A stretch of 64,000 bases of DNA, taken from the NCBI GenBank assembly GCA_008921705.1, contig VFFE01006816.1, positions 165,502 through 229,501 of the forward strand, given 5' to 3'. The translations under genes were made by a program, and so were the position numbers. Position 1 is the first letter of the stretch. The number at the start of each line of letters is the position of its first letter. Of this stretch, positions 1 to 13,200 are shown in pieces. The notes beneath the pieces were generated by a model that did no database searches, was not told the origin of the DNA, and saw nothing but the letters and a program-made list of their open reading frames with translations. This DNA is from Burhinus oedicnemus. Its lineage: Eukaryota > Chordata > Aves > Charadriiformes > Burhinidae.

Positions 1-130
1 GTAGCCTAGTATAAAGCTTCCACAGTTAAAAGCAGAGACAAGTCTTTTCTCAGGCTAAGAACATCAATTTGTAAATATGCTTACTAAAGTTATTGGGATC
101 TTTCTGAATTAAAGGCAGTGTATGCATATA

Positions 131-146
131 GATAGATAGATAGATA
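131..146 (+). repeat. (GATA)4 microsatellite
   Basis: Four tandem GATA units, flanked by related tata/gata text. Confidence 0.9.
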
Positions 147-854
147 CTAAGATACACAGATACAGAGACACAATCTCATCTCTGTGTGTGTGCTTATTTA
201 TCATATATGCAATAATCATTGTAATGAGTGATTTAACTGTTTATGGCCTGCAGCATTAGAACTGAAAGCCATCCTAACTTCAAACACACTCTCTCTCAAC
301 ACGGTTTGAGTATTTCTGATATTTCTATTTCCTGAATTTTAGTAAACTACTTGCCTTAGTAACATCCAAAAAATCTCTTTAAATCAATTCCAAATGCACC
401 GCATTTTTAGTACACTTGTTTACTTCTTGAAATTAGAAATAATAGTATCCCGTTGTTCCTCAACAAACTGCACACCCTTTCATAGTTCTGTAATACGTAA
501 AGTACGTTGCTTACCACTTCAGAACTCATGATGTGTCTTAACACTTACTTAACAAAAAAAAGGTTCATCACCTACTCATTTGGTCTGATACTACAGAAAA
601 AACTTATTTAAACCTTGCACGTTGTTCTCACCTTTCCACCCAAACTTCCCTCGCTAGTTCCTAGAGAGCCTAGATAAAATGCAGAACTAGGCCAGGCAGG
701 ATATTAAAAGAATATAACTGTGAAAAATACTTTTGATTCTTTCAGAATATTGCAGCTGTTTGCTGATCAGAGGAAGTATAACATCAGCATATTTGCAAGA
801 ATGAAATCCAAGAAAAAAAAAAAAAAGCTTCAAGACTACTTCATTCTTCTTCTT

Positions 855-915
855 GAGGAAAGGGAAAGAAGGGAGGGAAAGAGGGGAGGGAGGGAAAGAG
901 GGGAAAGAGAAAAAA
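855..915 (+). repeat. Pure purine tract, 61 nt
   Basis: An uninterrupted run of A and G, rich in GGGA and GGAAA units. It is immediately preceded by a pyrimidine-rich stretch (ttcattcttcttctt). Confidence 0.9.
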
Positions 916-1010
916 CCCTAACCATGATATAGGATGTATTTTAGAAAATGAATGACAAACATAGTTTAGGGATAAACTAGTCAATAAAGTTAAACTATAG
1001 CAGACTATAC

Positions 1011-1576
1011 TGTATACTTAGCCAAAATATAACATGAACTTAAAATGCTGCTAAGCTATGAAAACAGAGACTGAGGCCCAAGGAGGAAGGAACTGAGAAC
1101 ATGAATCTACAAGATAAAGGATGGTTTATCACCCAAACAACTAAACCAAGGTCAAAGGCTATGTGATATATGACAGATAGGGGAGCTAACAAGCAAGTTA
1201 ACCAGAAGAAACCGGTATTGTGGTTTGACAATGCTACAATTTGGGAAAGGTGAAGAGCTGACAACGAGGAAGACTGCCAGCCTTCATCCAGAAGACCCCC
1301 AAAGAAGACCACCAGATAAGACTGTGCCTCCGCAAGGAGGAGTGAACTTTATGATAATTAGTTCTTGAAAGATACCACCTATTGTTGGGAAAGATTTACC
1401 TGTTCATGAATATGTATGAGATACTTACATTTAAGATGTAACCTAAAGAAGCTTGGGTGTGCACGATAGGTGGAACGATCCCCTGTGCACCCAGCGCTGT
1501 AATAAAGAATGCCTGCTTTCTAAAACTTCAAAGTAAGTCTTAGAGAGTGTATTTTAACCGGCTTTTCCGTATCAAC
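1011..1576 (+). mobile_element. Endogenous retrovirus LTR (solo, beta/ERVK-like)
   Basis: The right part has a typical avian LTR layout. A compact GC-richer block (about 1455-1500) leads to AATAAA at 1501-1506, followed by a pyrimidine-rich U5-like stretch ending near gtatca. No gag, pol or env remains beside it. The left edge is uncertain, and I could not see clear inverted ends or a target duplication. Confidence 0.55.
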
Positions 1577-2489
1577 CAAATACCCCCTCACCCCACAGCC
1601 AAAAGCCAGTAGATACTCTTGTGGTGAGAGTACTATCTCCAGAGAGAATGACTCAATGTACTTTGGATCTCACATGCCCTCTGGAAGTGCCCCTCTCTTT
1701 CCACAGACTGCAGAAGGAATATAGAGAACTCACACTCCAAAGCTCAACGCCTCCTTGAGTTTCCAAAGGCGGCAAAATCATTGTACACTAGCCTGAAATA
1801 GCCAGTACCTCCCTTCAAGAAGAGATTTGCTTTTGTTATTCAGATATTCTAAAAGAGGAAAATACTGTTGGTCAGCAATATGGCCTACCAGTTGGGGACA
1901 AATACACCCACCAACAGAGTACCTGTTAGGCATCTACCTGCAGCGCAAGACTTTTTGCCATGGCGTGGCAATGATGATTGGTGTATCACATCACTGATCT
2001 TTTGGCTGGACTATAACATATCGATGCATGAAACTCTTTGCACACCAGACAATACAGAAAGCTACATCACATTCTGGGTAGACAAAGCAACCATGAGAAC
2101 ATGAATTTCAGTCTTCTCTGTATTACACTTGTCTTCCCAGTGACTGAGATATCAAGACGTTGATACCTGTCTTCAAAGGCTTGGCTTGGCTAAGGACACT
2201 TAAAAAGATCTCATAAAACTCTGGAAGGAAAACTACAGATGGTAGCTTTGCTTCTTTGCTACAAAGGTACAGCTTATTTATAAAGGAGAAAGAATTTTCT
2301 TGTATAACAGTTTGAAAAAGAATAATGGAAAAAAATCACAGGAACTATAAACCATCAAGAACTTCATTCTCTGTTTCAAGGCCTTTGTTGATTTTTACCC
2401 ACAGAAATGGGTTAAAAGAGATTTTTAAAAAAATATATATTCTTTCTTAAGGAGAGGCAGAATCTCATTTAAAAAAAGATAGAGAACAG

Positions 2490-2840
2490 AAGAAATTACG
2501 TATTACATATTACATCACATCAATGGTTCATCTAGTCCAGTGCATTATCTTTAACAGTAGCAATAGGGAAATACTATTTCGGGACACCACAAGACCTTTA
2601 CTTTCTCCAGTGCTCCTCATACTCTAACAACATCCACAACTACCGTATTGGGAAATGCCAGAAGATACATTGCTGACTGTTTATCTTACCATACATTTAT
2701 GGACTTGTTCCCTCATGAAACTGCTGGTATGGTCTGCTTCCACAACCTCCTGCAGCAGCAAGTTTCTAAATTTTGCCACCTGCTGCATAAAATACTTTTG
2801 TTTGTCTGCTTTAAAGTGATCTCCTACTGAAACAAACAAT
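2490..2840 (-). mobile_element. Ancient CR1 3'-end fragment
   Basis: The antisense strand of an old CR1-family 3' end is visible: atggttcatctagtccag, then a block with ccacaacctcctgcagcagcaa, then aaaatacttttgtttgtctg. These resemble CR1 lineages shared with turtles and crocodiles. It is clearly more diverged than the other CR1 copies in the window. Confidence 0.55.
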
Positions 2841-4184
2841 AGATGACAGATGGTAGTTACATCACTAATATACCACTGTAACGTTCCTAAATATAACTTT
2901 CCTAAGTAATGAGATTATATTAAAACTTATGAAAACTGAGCACTGTCAAAAGCCAAGAAAACGTCTGTCAATGCCTCCCTGGGTGTTTTAAGAAGTGAGA
3001 TGCAGCAGGTCTGCTGGGAGTGATAAAAGCAGCAACCAGCACCTGGCTGTGTTATGAGATTGCACAGAAAGAGACGAAAGAACACAAAGAGAAAACTGAC
3101 TTTGACACCAGATAACGATGGGTGAACAGAGAAACAGAATAATAAAGCTTCTATAGACAGGTCCTGACCTTTCAGTGGTAAAATGAGAGATAAATGGGAC
3201 AAGGAACTTCATTATTTTCCACAAAAGTGGTTATTTGTGTCAGGGACGGAGTTTGCAACTAAGACCAAAAAAAAGCCAACAAACAAATAAAAACCAGATC
3301 TTCTCAGCACTGTTCAGAGTTCTGTTAGCAACTCTACTAAAAGCATTCTAAGCCTTCCCAGTATTCAGCTTTGATGTCAGAATGAGCTCACAACTACTCA
3401 GAAACTGCTGCAACAGAAACGTGGTCAAGCTGGCTCTTTTTAGAACAAGCAGGCCCAAGTGCTCAGAGTTTAGAAGAGTGAGAAGTACCACAACAGTCCA
3501 AGTTGCTTTAAGACCTGAACTACTATAGTATAGCAGAGGCAGCACCAGGTAACAGTGCAGAGATTGCAAGCCCTTATCTCAGGTCTGTAAACTTTTGCTG
3601 GAAGGACATCAGACTTGTTTTCAGAAAAGGCAGAAGCTTGCAGAAATTTTATTCTCATAATTTATCTCACATGTCCAGTAAAAATATATTTTACCACTCA
3701 GTATCCTATTAATGTTTGACGTTTCTTAAATACTTGTTTCCAGATATTACAAAGTTATTACGAGTTGTTACAAGTAATTTATAATAACCCTAGTTATTAC
3801 AAGTACCATGAAAGCCTAGCAGAATGGTAAAATGCAGTTTCATATTAAATTTTTACAAGAACTGCTACTAAGTATCATAAAATTTTATTTTAAAATACTG
3901 TGTACTACAAAAAACAATGCATCAGCTTCATAGTCCAAGTACACATTTTCAGAAAAACACGTAACTACAAGAATTGCAAATACAAACAAAGATCGAGAAG
4001 GTTCTGTTTGATGAGCCTACATGAGCAAAGAAAAAAATACAACTTGGGAATCAGCAGTTAACTAACAATGCTGTTGAGACTTTAGGCACAGTTCACATAG
4101 TCACTTTTCAAAGCATAACTGTATTTTATTTATACTAAAAAGCTAGCCACAAGTGAAAACAAATACAGATTATACAATACTTAC

Positions 4185-4224
4185 CTCTGCTTGTTTTACT
4201 AATTGTTCCACTTTTTTCAGACTT
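4185..4224 (-). CDS. B3GLCT: B3GLCT exon 3 (40-bp small exon)
   Basis: This 40-bp exon lies between a strong polypyrimidine acceptor (TTTCTTCTAG) and a consensus GTAAGT donor. In the frame fixed by exon 2 it reads KSEKSGTISKTSR plus one base, resembling EKSGISRKND of human B3GLCT. It leaves in phase 1. The next exon is not visible in the remaining 4.18 kb. Confidence 0.75.
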
Positions 4225-7200
4225 CTAGAAGAAAGGAGAAAAAGCAAAATAAGGATACAGGCAAAAACTCCAACTATTTCTATAGACAGACACAGAAGTC
4301 AAAGCATTCATCAGATTGTAAACGCATACATAGAGGTTTTAACTTAAGAACTAATGAAAAAACTGAAGTAAAAAGATTTTCAACATTGAGAATTGAAACA
4401 GATATTCTACATGTCTGTATACTATTACTTAGACAACACAGTAATAATAATAAAAAGGAAGAAAAAAAGAGGGAATGCTTTTCCATGACTCAGTTTATAC
4501 CAGAGCTCTTTAAGTTAATGCTAACAACCTCTTTTTGGGTTTTTTTGTTTAAATACGTATCTCCTAAGCAAAAAGTCTGGAATATGGAACTCTATAATAC
4601 AAACACACCTGTTCAGTGTGTAAAAAAACCCAAACCAACACAGTCTTACTCATTTGATCCACTATCAAGCATCTATTGACACACAATTCTTAAAGGAAGA
4701 TTCAAAAGCAATTTATATCAAGACAAATAAATATGAAAATGTTGTATATAACATGACTTTACTGAGATTTACTCAGGTATCACATATATCACATACATTT
4801 GTGATGGAATTTTAACAGCATGCTTGAGGAACAGACAACAGTGACATTGCATTTGCATCGTTAACCAGGAAAACAAGACATACACATAAAAATACTTTAG
4901 GAGCATATTCAATTGCTTCTAAGTAACAGAGGCTGGGTGGAAAGGTGTTGCTCAAGAACTGATGACTGGTAGAGAGATAGGACTGGAGCAATAGCTCTGA
5001 GCTTCCTACAAAAATTGTAGGAAGGAAAACAGAGCCTTCATTTATTGCACAATTTCTCCCTGGTAACAGCACCTCAGTGCTTTTGTTTCTCCACAGGTAA
5101 AATCAAGATCATCTTTACTAATTGCATAAGGATGTTGTAGAATTTATCTTGACTCAAGTATTTTAAGACCTTCAGATCAAAATGCCATACAAGGCACTCC
5201 TCAGTAATAAGCTCGTATATAGTTTTCCTACCCTTGTGACTTAATTCCTTTTTATAAATGCATTTTTTTCTTCCCTACTTTTTTTTTTTTTTTTTTAAAT
5301 ATCACATTCACCTAATCCTTTTAGTCTTACTTGCATCAGATGATCTCTCCCTCTGTCCAGGCCTGACTTTACACTGAAATGCATAAGCTCCAATTTCATC
5401 AGTAGCCATCTGTAAAACCTTTTCAAGAATGACTGCATTGCATCCATGCTTTTGACCCTTTTTTGCTGACTGGGTCTAAAGTTCAAAAAAAATTCTTATA
5501 AGACTAAGTTATTTTGATGACTATACACAGTACTGCCATCTTACAGTGTAATATACACCACATTCTAAATTAACCTATATCATAAACACCATGGAAAGAT
5601 TAATTTTCTATGCAAACAAAAAAGTATGTGTTTTGTGGTACATGGTGTGATGAACAAGTCATATTTTACAATTACCCTTATTAAAACACAAAACAATTGT
5701 TGCCTGTTACATTCCTGTTAACATTAAAAAAAAAAAAAAAAAGGGATTTTGGCCTGAAGAGTTCTAGGAGGCACTGCTGACTTCACCTGAGGGACACTTT
5801 TGAAACTCTAAAATAGTAGGAAAGCCTTCATAAATTATATCCTATGTAAGAATGATAACATTAAACAGCTGGATTGAGACAGTAATGGAATTTGACAAAC
5901 AGCAACTTATAAGTAACAAAACCAGAATGACATTACCTAGTCTCCCAGACACACTGCAGCAGGTCAGCAGTTTACAATAGGAGTCTTTTGCATTTATGAA
6001 AATTTACTGTAGATATAGCAGCCACGATCAAAACCAAAAATTACTTAGAGACACGGATCTCTGAGCATAATTCTATTGCATTTTATGTGAGATCTAAATG
6101 GCAGTTATAGATTCTAACTCTTGATTCATTCCAGTACTTTTATTTTATTTTCCTCCCTTAAATCTCTTTTATACATACACAAATACCTGTTACAAATATA
6201 CATATATAAAAAAAAACCCCTGGTAGGTAGAAGTCTGTTAAAGGATATACAGGATGTAAAGGATATACACCTAACACCCACTATGCTGTTTAACAGTAGG
6301 GCCAGCTCTGACCATTAGTTCTTCTAATCTGTTAATTTGAAATTTCATATGCAAGATTTACTTGAGCCGTGACTTGTGTAGCAATATGTAATAATGTTAA
6401 TTTAGCAGAGAGGCAGCCATTTCCCTCTAAATGTATTATATATTTAACAAAACCAAGAAAAAAGGAAAACCTGTCTCTGAACTGATAAAGGTTATATACT
6501 AAAAATCTATTTTCAACAGCAATAACACCATCAACTTGTAGAGGCTGTGCAAAATTGCCAAGTTTTTTTTTTTTACTATAAGTTTCTAATGCACTCTTCA
6601 GCTGATCCTGGAAAAAAAGAAAATAAATTGTTTTCTAAATTATAATTTTGTTCCACAACAAAACCCAAAAAAACTAATTCTCTCAATAGAAATGTCAACA
6701 TAGGTCAGAAAATCCAGTGTAAGAAAGAAATCAAAAGTGCGAAGTATAAGTTTATTCTAGTAATTCTAAGAATCCATAGGATAAATGAAGAACCTAGTAA
6801 TACTAGAAGAGCAGTGCTACATGCAACTTGTGTCCCATTAACAGTCTCTTACATGCCACACAGAACAGAAAGACATCATATGACATTTAGTGCCACTGAA
6901 GTAAATGATCACAATAATCAATGTCACAGATGTTAGGCTTTCTGCTCAGGTCTCTTCTAGATGATTTTATAATGTCTGTAAAATGTTCCTGCTCTGCAAT
7001 TAAAATTTATTACCTGCAGCACTGGTAGTTCAACCTCATCTTCTGCACCTTCAGGATTTACACTTACAGCAAAAGCTGAAAGAAAAAGCAGATTTTTTTC
7101 AAATTATAAAAGCTCATTTTCACACTTGACAAAGTTCTGCAGCAAAACAAGCAAAAAAAAATTATGTAGATTTTCACATTAAATGATACTATATTTGTAA

Positions 7201-10200
7201 TAATCTTTATGAACACAAGAGAGTCCGTTCTTACAGAATTTATACATTTGCTGCGTGATAATTCTATTCCTGTACATTGCTGAAAAGATCACTCTGATGT
7301 GAAGCCAATTTATCTTGGCTTCAAGGCAAATAAATCCCATTTAAAAGAAAAAATCAGATCTGCTCAGCCCAGTAGTTCACTTGACAACAGCATAATGTGC
7401 TATCACATGGGAGACCTGCATTCCACTCTGTCTTTAAGTTAAAGTTTGGATTACCAAAGTTTCACTTGGAACCACAGAAACTGACAGCAGCTGATGGGAA
7501 TTTCTGTCAAACTTGAAAATGGCTGTCATACTTTGAATGCCATCTTTGAACAACACTCAAACTTGTTAATGTATAAGAGACCCAAACCAAATGTTTACAA
7601 AAAGAATAGAGACCCCAAAGAGCTAATTTGCACAGACCTAGTGTTATCTTAAAGCTTTTACACTGATAGCACCCTATGCATACACTTTTGGTTTGTATCA
7701 GAAAAATAATCATAAAAAAAGGGTTCTGGGGTGGGTTGTTGGGGTTTTTTTGCTTGTTGATGCAGTCATCTAATCAATTTGTCTCAGCTTCCTCATTTGT
7801 AAAAGTAGTTCCATTTAACATAAGAAAGCTTTGCTAAGATTCTTCCTAAGGAGCCTTTTTCTTAAAGGTACTAAAGAGATGCAAATGAACCTAAATTGCT
7901 ATAATTTGGAAGGAACTCAAGATAGTACTCATCATGGTCAAATAGATGGTTTTCTTAAAAACTGGGGCAGAAAAAAAAAAAAGAACAGATTCAAATGGAG
8001 TGTCTCACTGCAAATATAAATTATTTATTGCTTGAAATTGATTTCAAGGTGAATTGCTAGCAACTGCCAATTCCTTTGACATGCTTGAAACCTGGAATGT
8101 AGGAAAGCAAGAAGAAAAGATTGTCCAAAGCCTGTGGTGCTCCATCTCTGATTACCTATATCCCTATGCTCTATCAACTGGAGACCAAACTTCAGCAAGT
8201 GTCTAGGAGCTGAATTTCATGATGACATCTCAGGTCCTGACTAACTTGAATTTCAAATCACACCACTAGATGCAGACATCCCAAACTTATTCTAACACAG
8301 TAGGCTCATGTTGACCATAGCCACATTTCAATAAGGCATTCAGCCAGGAAGAAGAAAACAGACTCCAAGTAGGAGTGTCCCCCACAATGTTGTCCTCAAA
8401 TAAATGTTTTGCACTTCCATTTCAAAAATGCACCGAGAATACATCAATCTGCCTATTATATCTCTTGCTGACAGCATGTTCTGCTCGTTTTCCTCCTTCT
8501 CTTCCAACATAACAGTACTTAGAGCTCCAGATAAGGAGTATCTTCCCCTACCCAAACAAGATCCACATCTTCTACTTGACATGATCCTAATTAGAAGATC
8601 AACACAAAACACCCGTATTCCAGGAAATGTATTAATTACATAGTATTAACCTGAAGAAATATCACCTCATAAATTCATCTTATTTGCAAAACTGAATGCA
8701 AGAAGAATTTTCATGACTTTCAGTTTTTAATATGCAGCTGAGGAACAACACACAAGACCTGAAACAACTGTGATTGACAAGGGATGCTGCCTCTCTCACC
8801 ATAACATTCAATTAACCCATGCCACACTGCTTCTAAGATTTATAAAATATTAATGTACATGATCTTTGAAACAAATCAAACAATACTCAAATAACCTGGA
8901 AAAAAAAGACCTATTTCATACTACGTCTTTGAAACCACAGATAAAGCTCTTCAGGTAATTATTTTAACAACCTAATTTATCTTCATATTACAGAACCACA
9001 GAACTGTTGAGGTTGGAAAGGATACCTGAAGATCATCCAGTTCAACCCCACCAGAGCAGGATGCTCACGACCTTGTCTAGTCACATTTTGAGCATTTCCT
9101 AGGACAGAAACTTCACAAACTCTTTAAGTAACCTCTTCCAGAGTTCACTCACTCTTAGAGTAAAAAAAAAAATAAATTATTTCTTATGTTTAAATGGAAT
9201 TTCCTGTATTTCAGTTTGTGCCAACTACCTCATGTCCTGCTAGGCACCACAGAGTCTGGCACTGTCTTCTTCACTGCCCCTCATCAGGTATTTACACATG
9301 TTGCTAAGATCTTCCCTGAATCTTCTCTTCTCCAGGCTGAACAGTCCCAGCTCCTTCAGCCTCTCCTCATATGTCAGGTGTTCCAACGTATTAATAATCT
9401 TCATGGTCCTTTGCTGGGCTCACTCCAGTATATCCATGTCTCCCTCATACTGGGGAGCCCAGACCTGGGCACAGCAACCCAGGTGTGTCTCACCAGTACT
9501 GAGCAAAGAGGAAGGATCACCTTCCTTGACCTGCTGGAAACACTCTTCCTAATGCAGCCCAGGAAGCTGCTGGCCATCTTTGCCTCAAGGGCACACTGCT
9601 GAATCATGGTCAGTTGCCATGCCCACCAGGACCCTCAGGTCCTTCTCTGCAAAGCTGCTTTCCAGACAGTGTGACCCTCGTGCACTGCTGCATGGGGTGA
9701 CTCCTCGCCAGGGGCAGCACTTGGCGTCTCCCTTCGTCGAACTTGGTTTTCCGAGTTTCCCATTTGCCCATTTCTTCAGCTGGCTGAGGTCCCTCTGAAT
9801 GGCAGCACAATCAGCTGGCGCATCAACCCCTCCTGCCCATTTTGTATCCTTTGCAAACTTGCTGAGGGTGCAATTTGTCCCATTGCTCAGGTCATTAATG
9901 AAGAGGCTAAACACTACTGGAGCCATTGTCAAGCCCTGGAGTGCACCATGCCACTGATCAGGGCCCACGAGCCCATCAAGTCTGACAGTTTTCTATCTAC
10001 CTCACTGTCCACATATCTAGCCCATACTTCATCAGTTTGTGTATGACGTTATAGGAGACAGTATCGATCTCCTTGCTAAAGTTGAGATAAACAACATCCA
10101 CTGCTTTCCCCACATTCATAAAGGCAGTTATCTCATCACAGAATTCTTTTGGGTTGGTCAAGCATGATTGCCCCTTCATAAAAACATGCTGACTTCTCCC

Positions 10201-13200
10201 AACCACCTTCCTGTCCCTCATGTGTTTGCCTTGTCCTTCCTTGTTTGGCAATCGTATCCAGGATTATTTGCTCCATCACCTTCCCAGGGATTGAGGTGAC
10301 ACTGGCCGACCTATAGTTTCCCCAGATTCTCTTCCTTGCCCTCCTTGAAGACAGAGGTGACATTTGTTCTCTTCTAGTCTTTAGGAATCTCCCCCAGTCA
10401 CCATGACCTTTCAAAGATTATCAAGAGTGGCCTAGCACTGACATCATAAAGCTCCATCAGCACTTGTGGGCGCCTCCCATCATGTGCTGTGGACTTCTGT
10501 ATGTCCAGTTTGTTTAAATGTTCCCTAAATTGGTCCTTCTCCAATGAATGTAACCCTTCCTCCAGACTTTCTCGTGAGTTTCAGGGGCCTGAGATTGCTG
10601 AAGGTGGGTCTTAACAGTACAGACCAAGGCACAGAAGGTTTTGAGTTCCTCGTCCTCTTCCATGTCCTTCTTTTAACCAGGTCCCTCCCCCCATTCAGAA
10701 GCAGGCCCACATTTTCCCTAGTCTCCCTTTTGCTGCCGATACACCTGTAGAAGCCCTTTTTCTTGCCTTTCACAAGTTGAATCCCTCACCAGATTCAACT
10801 CCAGGTGGGCTCTGGCTTTCCTAACAGCATACCTGCACTCTCAGACAGTGTCTCCATATTACTCTTGGGGTGACCTGACCCCGTTTCCATCTCTTGTGTG
10901 CTTCCTTTCTGTGTCTGAGTTTTGTCAGGAGCTCCTTGTTCATGCATGTGGGGATGGACCATTCTTGAGCTTGTAGGAGGTGAATCTTGAAAAGCAACCG
11001 GCTCTCCTGGACCGTCTCCCATATCAATCTTCCTGTATTGTTGAGGACAGCGGTAGACCAAATATGCCTGGCTAAAAATGACTTTTGTTGCAGCTGCCCT
11101 GACATACAGTGCAACTTCAACACTCACACATACTATTTATTAAACAAACCAGTATCTGTGATAAACGTTAAAAGTCTGTATAAAATTCTTATTCCCACTG
11201 ATTTCAGACATGCAGCCTCCCCTTCTTTTCCAGCAAATAAGCATATTAAAATGAGTTGGTATCTTTTACATTGAATATTCCAGGAAGACTTTTTCCAGCT
11301 AATACATTTTAATGATAAGACAAGAGCTGTTCAGATTATTTTTAAACTGCTGAAGAACCATTCACTAAACAGACTAGAAGACCCCTGAAGACACCACAAA
11401 AAAGCCTCAAGAATCTTCACCCAACAGTAACCAAGCTTTTCACTCAGACAGACTGTATGAATTTATTTTAGCAACAAATATGCTATGGCCCCTCTACTAC
11501 CTTATTAGCAAATCTGTTATGTACACAAAATTTGATAAAGCAAAGCAGTCTTCAGAAGTAAACTGGGATATGCTTGTGGGATAAATTCAAGTCTTCCTAA
11601 AATATGGCCAAAACTATTTTGGCTAAGCAACCTGATCTCTCAGCCTGGAAATAAATACCCTCTTCTAAGGATTTACTGGGAAAAGGGTGGCACGAGAAGA
11701 ACATGGTAAATCTAGCTGGCATATGACTTACGAACAAAGGGTCCACAGAGTGAGTAGGAAACACAGTGCCTGGGCACAAGTGAACATCTCTAAGATTAAT
11801 TCATCCACCCACCATTCACTCCCAAGAGGTTTCTGAAACAGGTATGCCCAGGAGTGGACCACAGGTAGAAAAATTCTAACTACATATGCAGCTCATGACC
11901 AGATCAGTTGTACAACACAGACAGAAACTGTAAACTCTCTGTGGAAAGGATATCTTTTTGTTGTGTGTAAAGTACGCATGCACAAGGAAGGATGACCTGT
12001 CTGGGAGCTATCAGATGCTAGTATAACAAAACAGTAACTTTTCATGTCCAAGCATCGTTATTAATTCAGACAACTGCAACAGATTTCTTTCTGTACAGAA
12101 CTCACTAAGACACACATCAATCCTTGGAGCTAGAGGCACGTTTGCTAAATCCAGAATTTCCTCAAAACCTTTTGAGTTTTTTGATGCAATGCAAGCATAA
12201 CTCAGGTGGACAACTGACTTACCACAGAGCACAGAGAAAAATTTATTGCAAGAAGAAACTGATTAGCCGGTAAAAGTTCAAACTGTGTAGGCACTACAGT
12301 AACCAAAAAGGACTAGGGTCATTAACTGTACGATTTCTCACAAACAAAGCTATCTAAAGCACAAAAAACCAGCAAGGCCCTGTCTTAAATGCAACCTGCA
12401 ATTTTGTATTTGCCACTTCATTATTTAATGCATTCTGTACTTTGAAGTTTGTTAACACATGTAGCTATTCACATCACTTGACACAAGCAGACAGAAGCTG
12501 AAGACATGTCACTTGCCAGTCCTCCCCGCCTTTTGTTAAACGCTTAAAAACTGAGGATAAGTAAGAAAAAGAAAGAAATTTTAGAAATACTTTAAAGCTC
12601 TTTATTTTCATCAATCTGATCTTTATTTCCTTTGAAAGCAGGACTAAAATTCACTGAAAAAGCTAGAGAGCATTTTTGGATCCATTCAAAACCTGGAAAT
12701 TTAATCAGAGAATGTAATGTAAGCAGCTTCAATTCCTATTTATTTTTCTCAAGTGTTCCATTATGTCCATTAAAATTCTGGTGAGTAAATAGACTTGCTT
12801 ATAACACTAGAAAGTAAAAAAATCTTTTATTTTCATTGTTTGGCAGTTGAACTGTGGGAATATGTGCCAACAAACTATTAGGGAAATGGATGTAAATACT
12901 GTAGTATTAAAATACAGTATACTGTATAAATATATATAATGATATAATACCACATTATAAATTAGAAGTAATCCTTTCTTCAGTGCTACCCTTTTGAGTG
13001 CAAACAACTTCCAAACAATTTTATGTCCTTTAAGTGCAAAGGATGTTAAAAACCGAGGAGTTAATTCTTTTGCTTTCACAGACAAAATCCGTTTGAGGCA
13101 GAAAGGCAACACTTCCGCTATCTTCCTCTTTTACAGTCTGATTCAAGGCTGACTGACCCCAGAGTCATTCCAGTCACCTCACAGGGCTGTGGATCAGCTT

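Larger units (their letters stand above)
1..4184 (-). other. B3GLCT intron 3 (partial)
   Basis: AT-rich non-coding sequence. It holds a short GATA microsatellite (131-146), a 61-nt pure purine tract (855-915), an ERV LTR (about 1011-1576) and an ancient CR1 fragment (about 2490-2840). I found no further B3GLCT exon and no other gene. Confidence 0.6.

Noticed and set aside
5333..5476. Minus-strand stretch with good acceptor (ACTTTAG) and donor (GTAAGA) inside B3GLCT intron 2
   Set aside because: It could be inserted in frame, but its translation has no similarity to B3GLCT, and exons 2 and 3 join directly to match the human order.
6530..6607. Minus-strand exon-like stretch starting after TTTTTCCAG
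   Set aside because: It has no clear donor, an internal A run, and no similarity to the expected protein.
9186..9968. Overlapping plus- and minus-strand open frames of 84-138 codons
   Set aside because: All fall inside the degraded CR1. The minus-strand ones are ORF2 remnants and the plus-strand ones are their complements.
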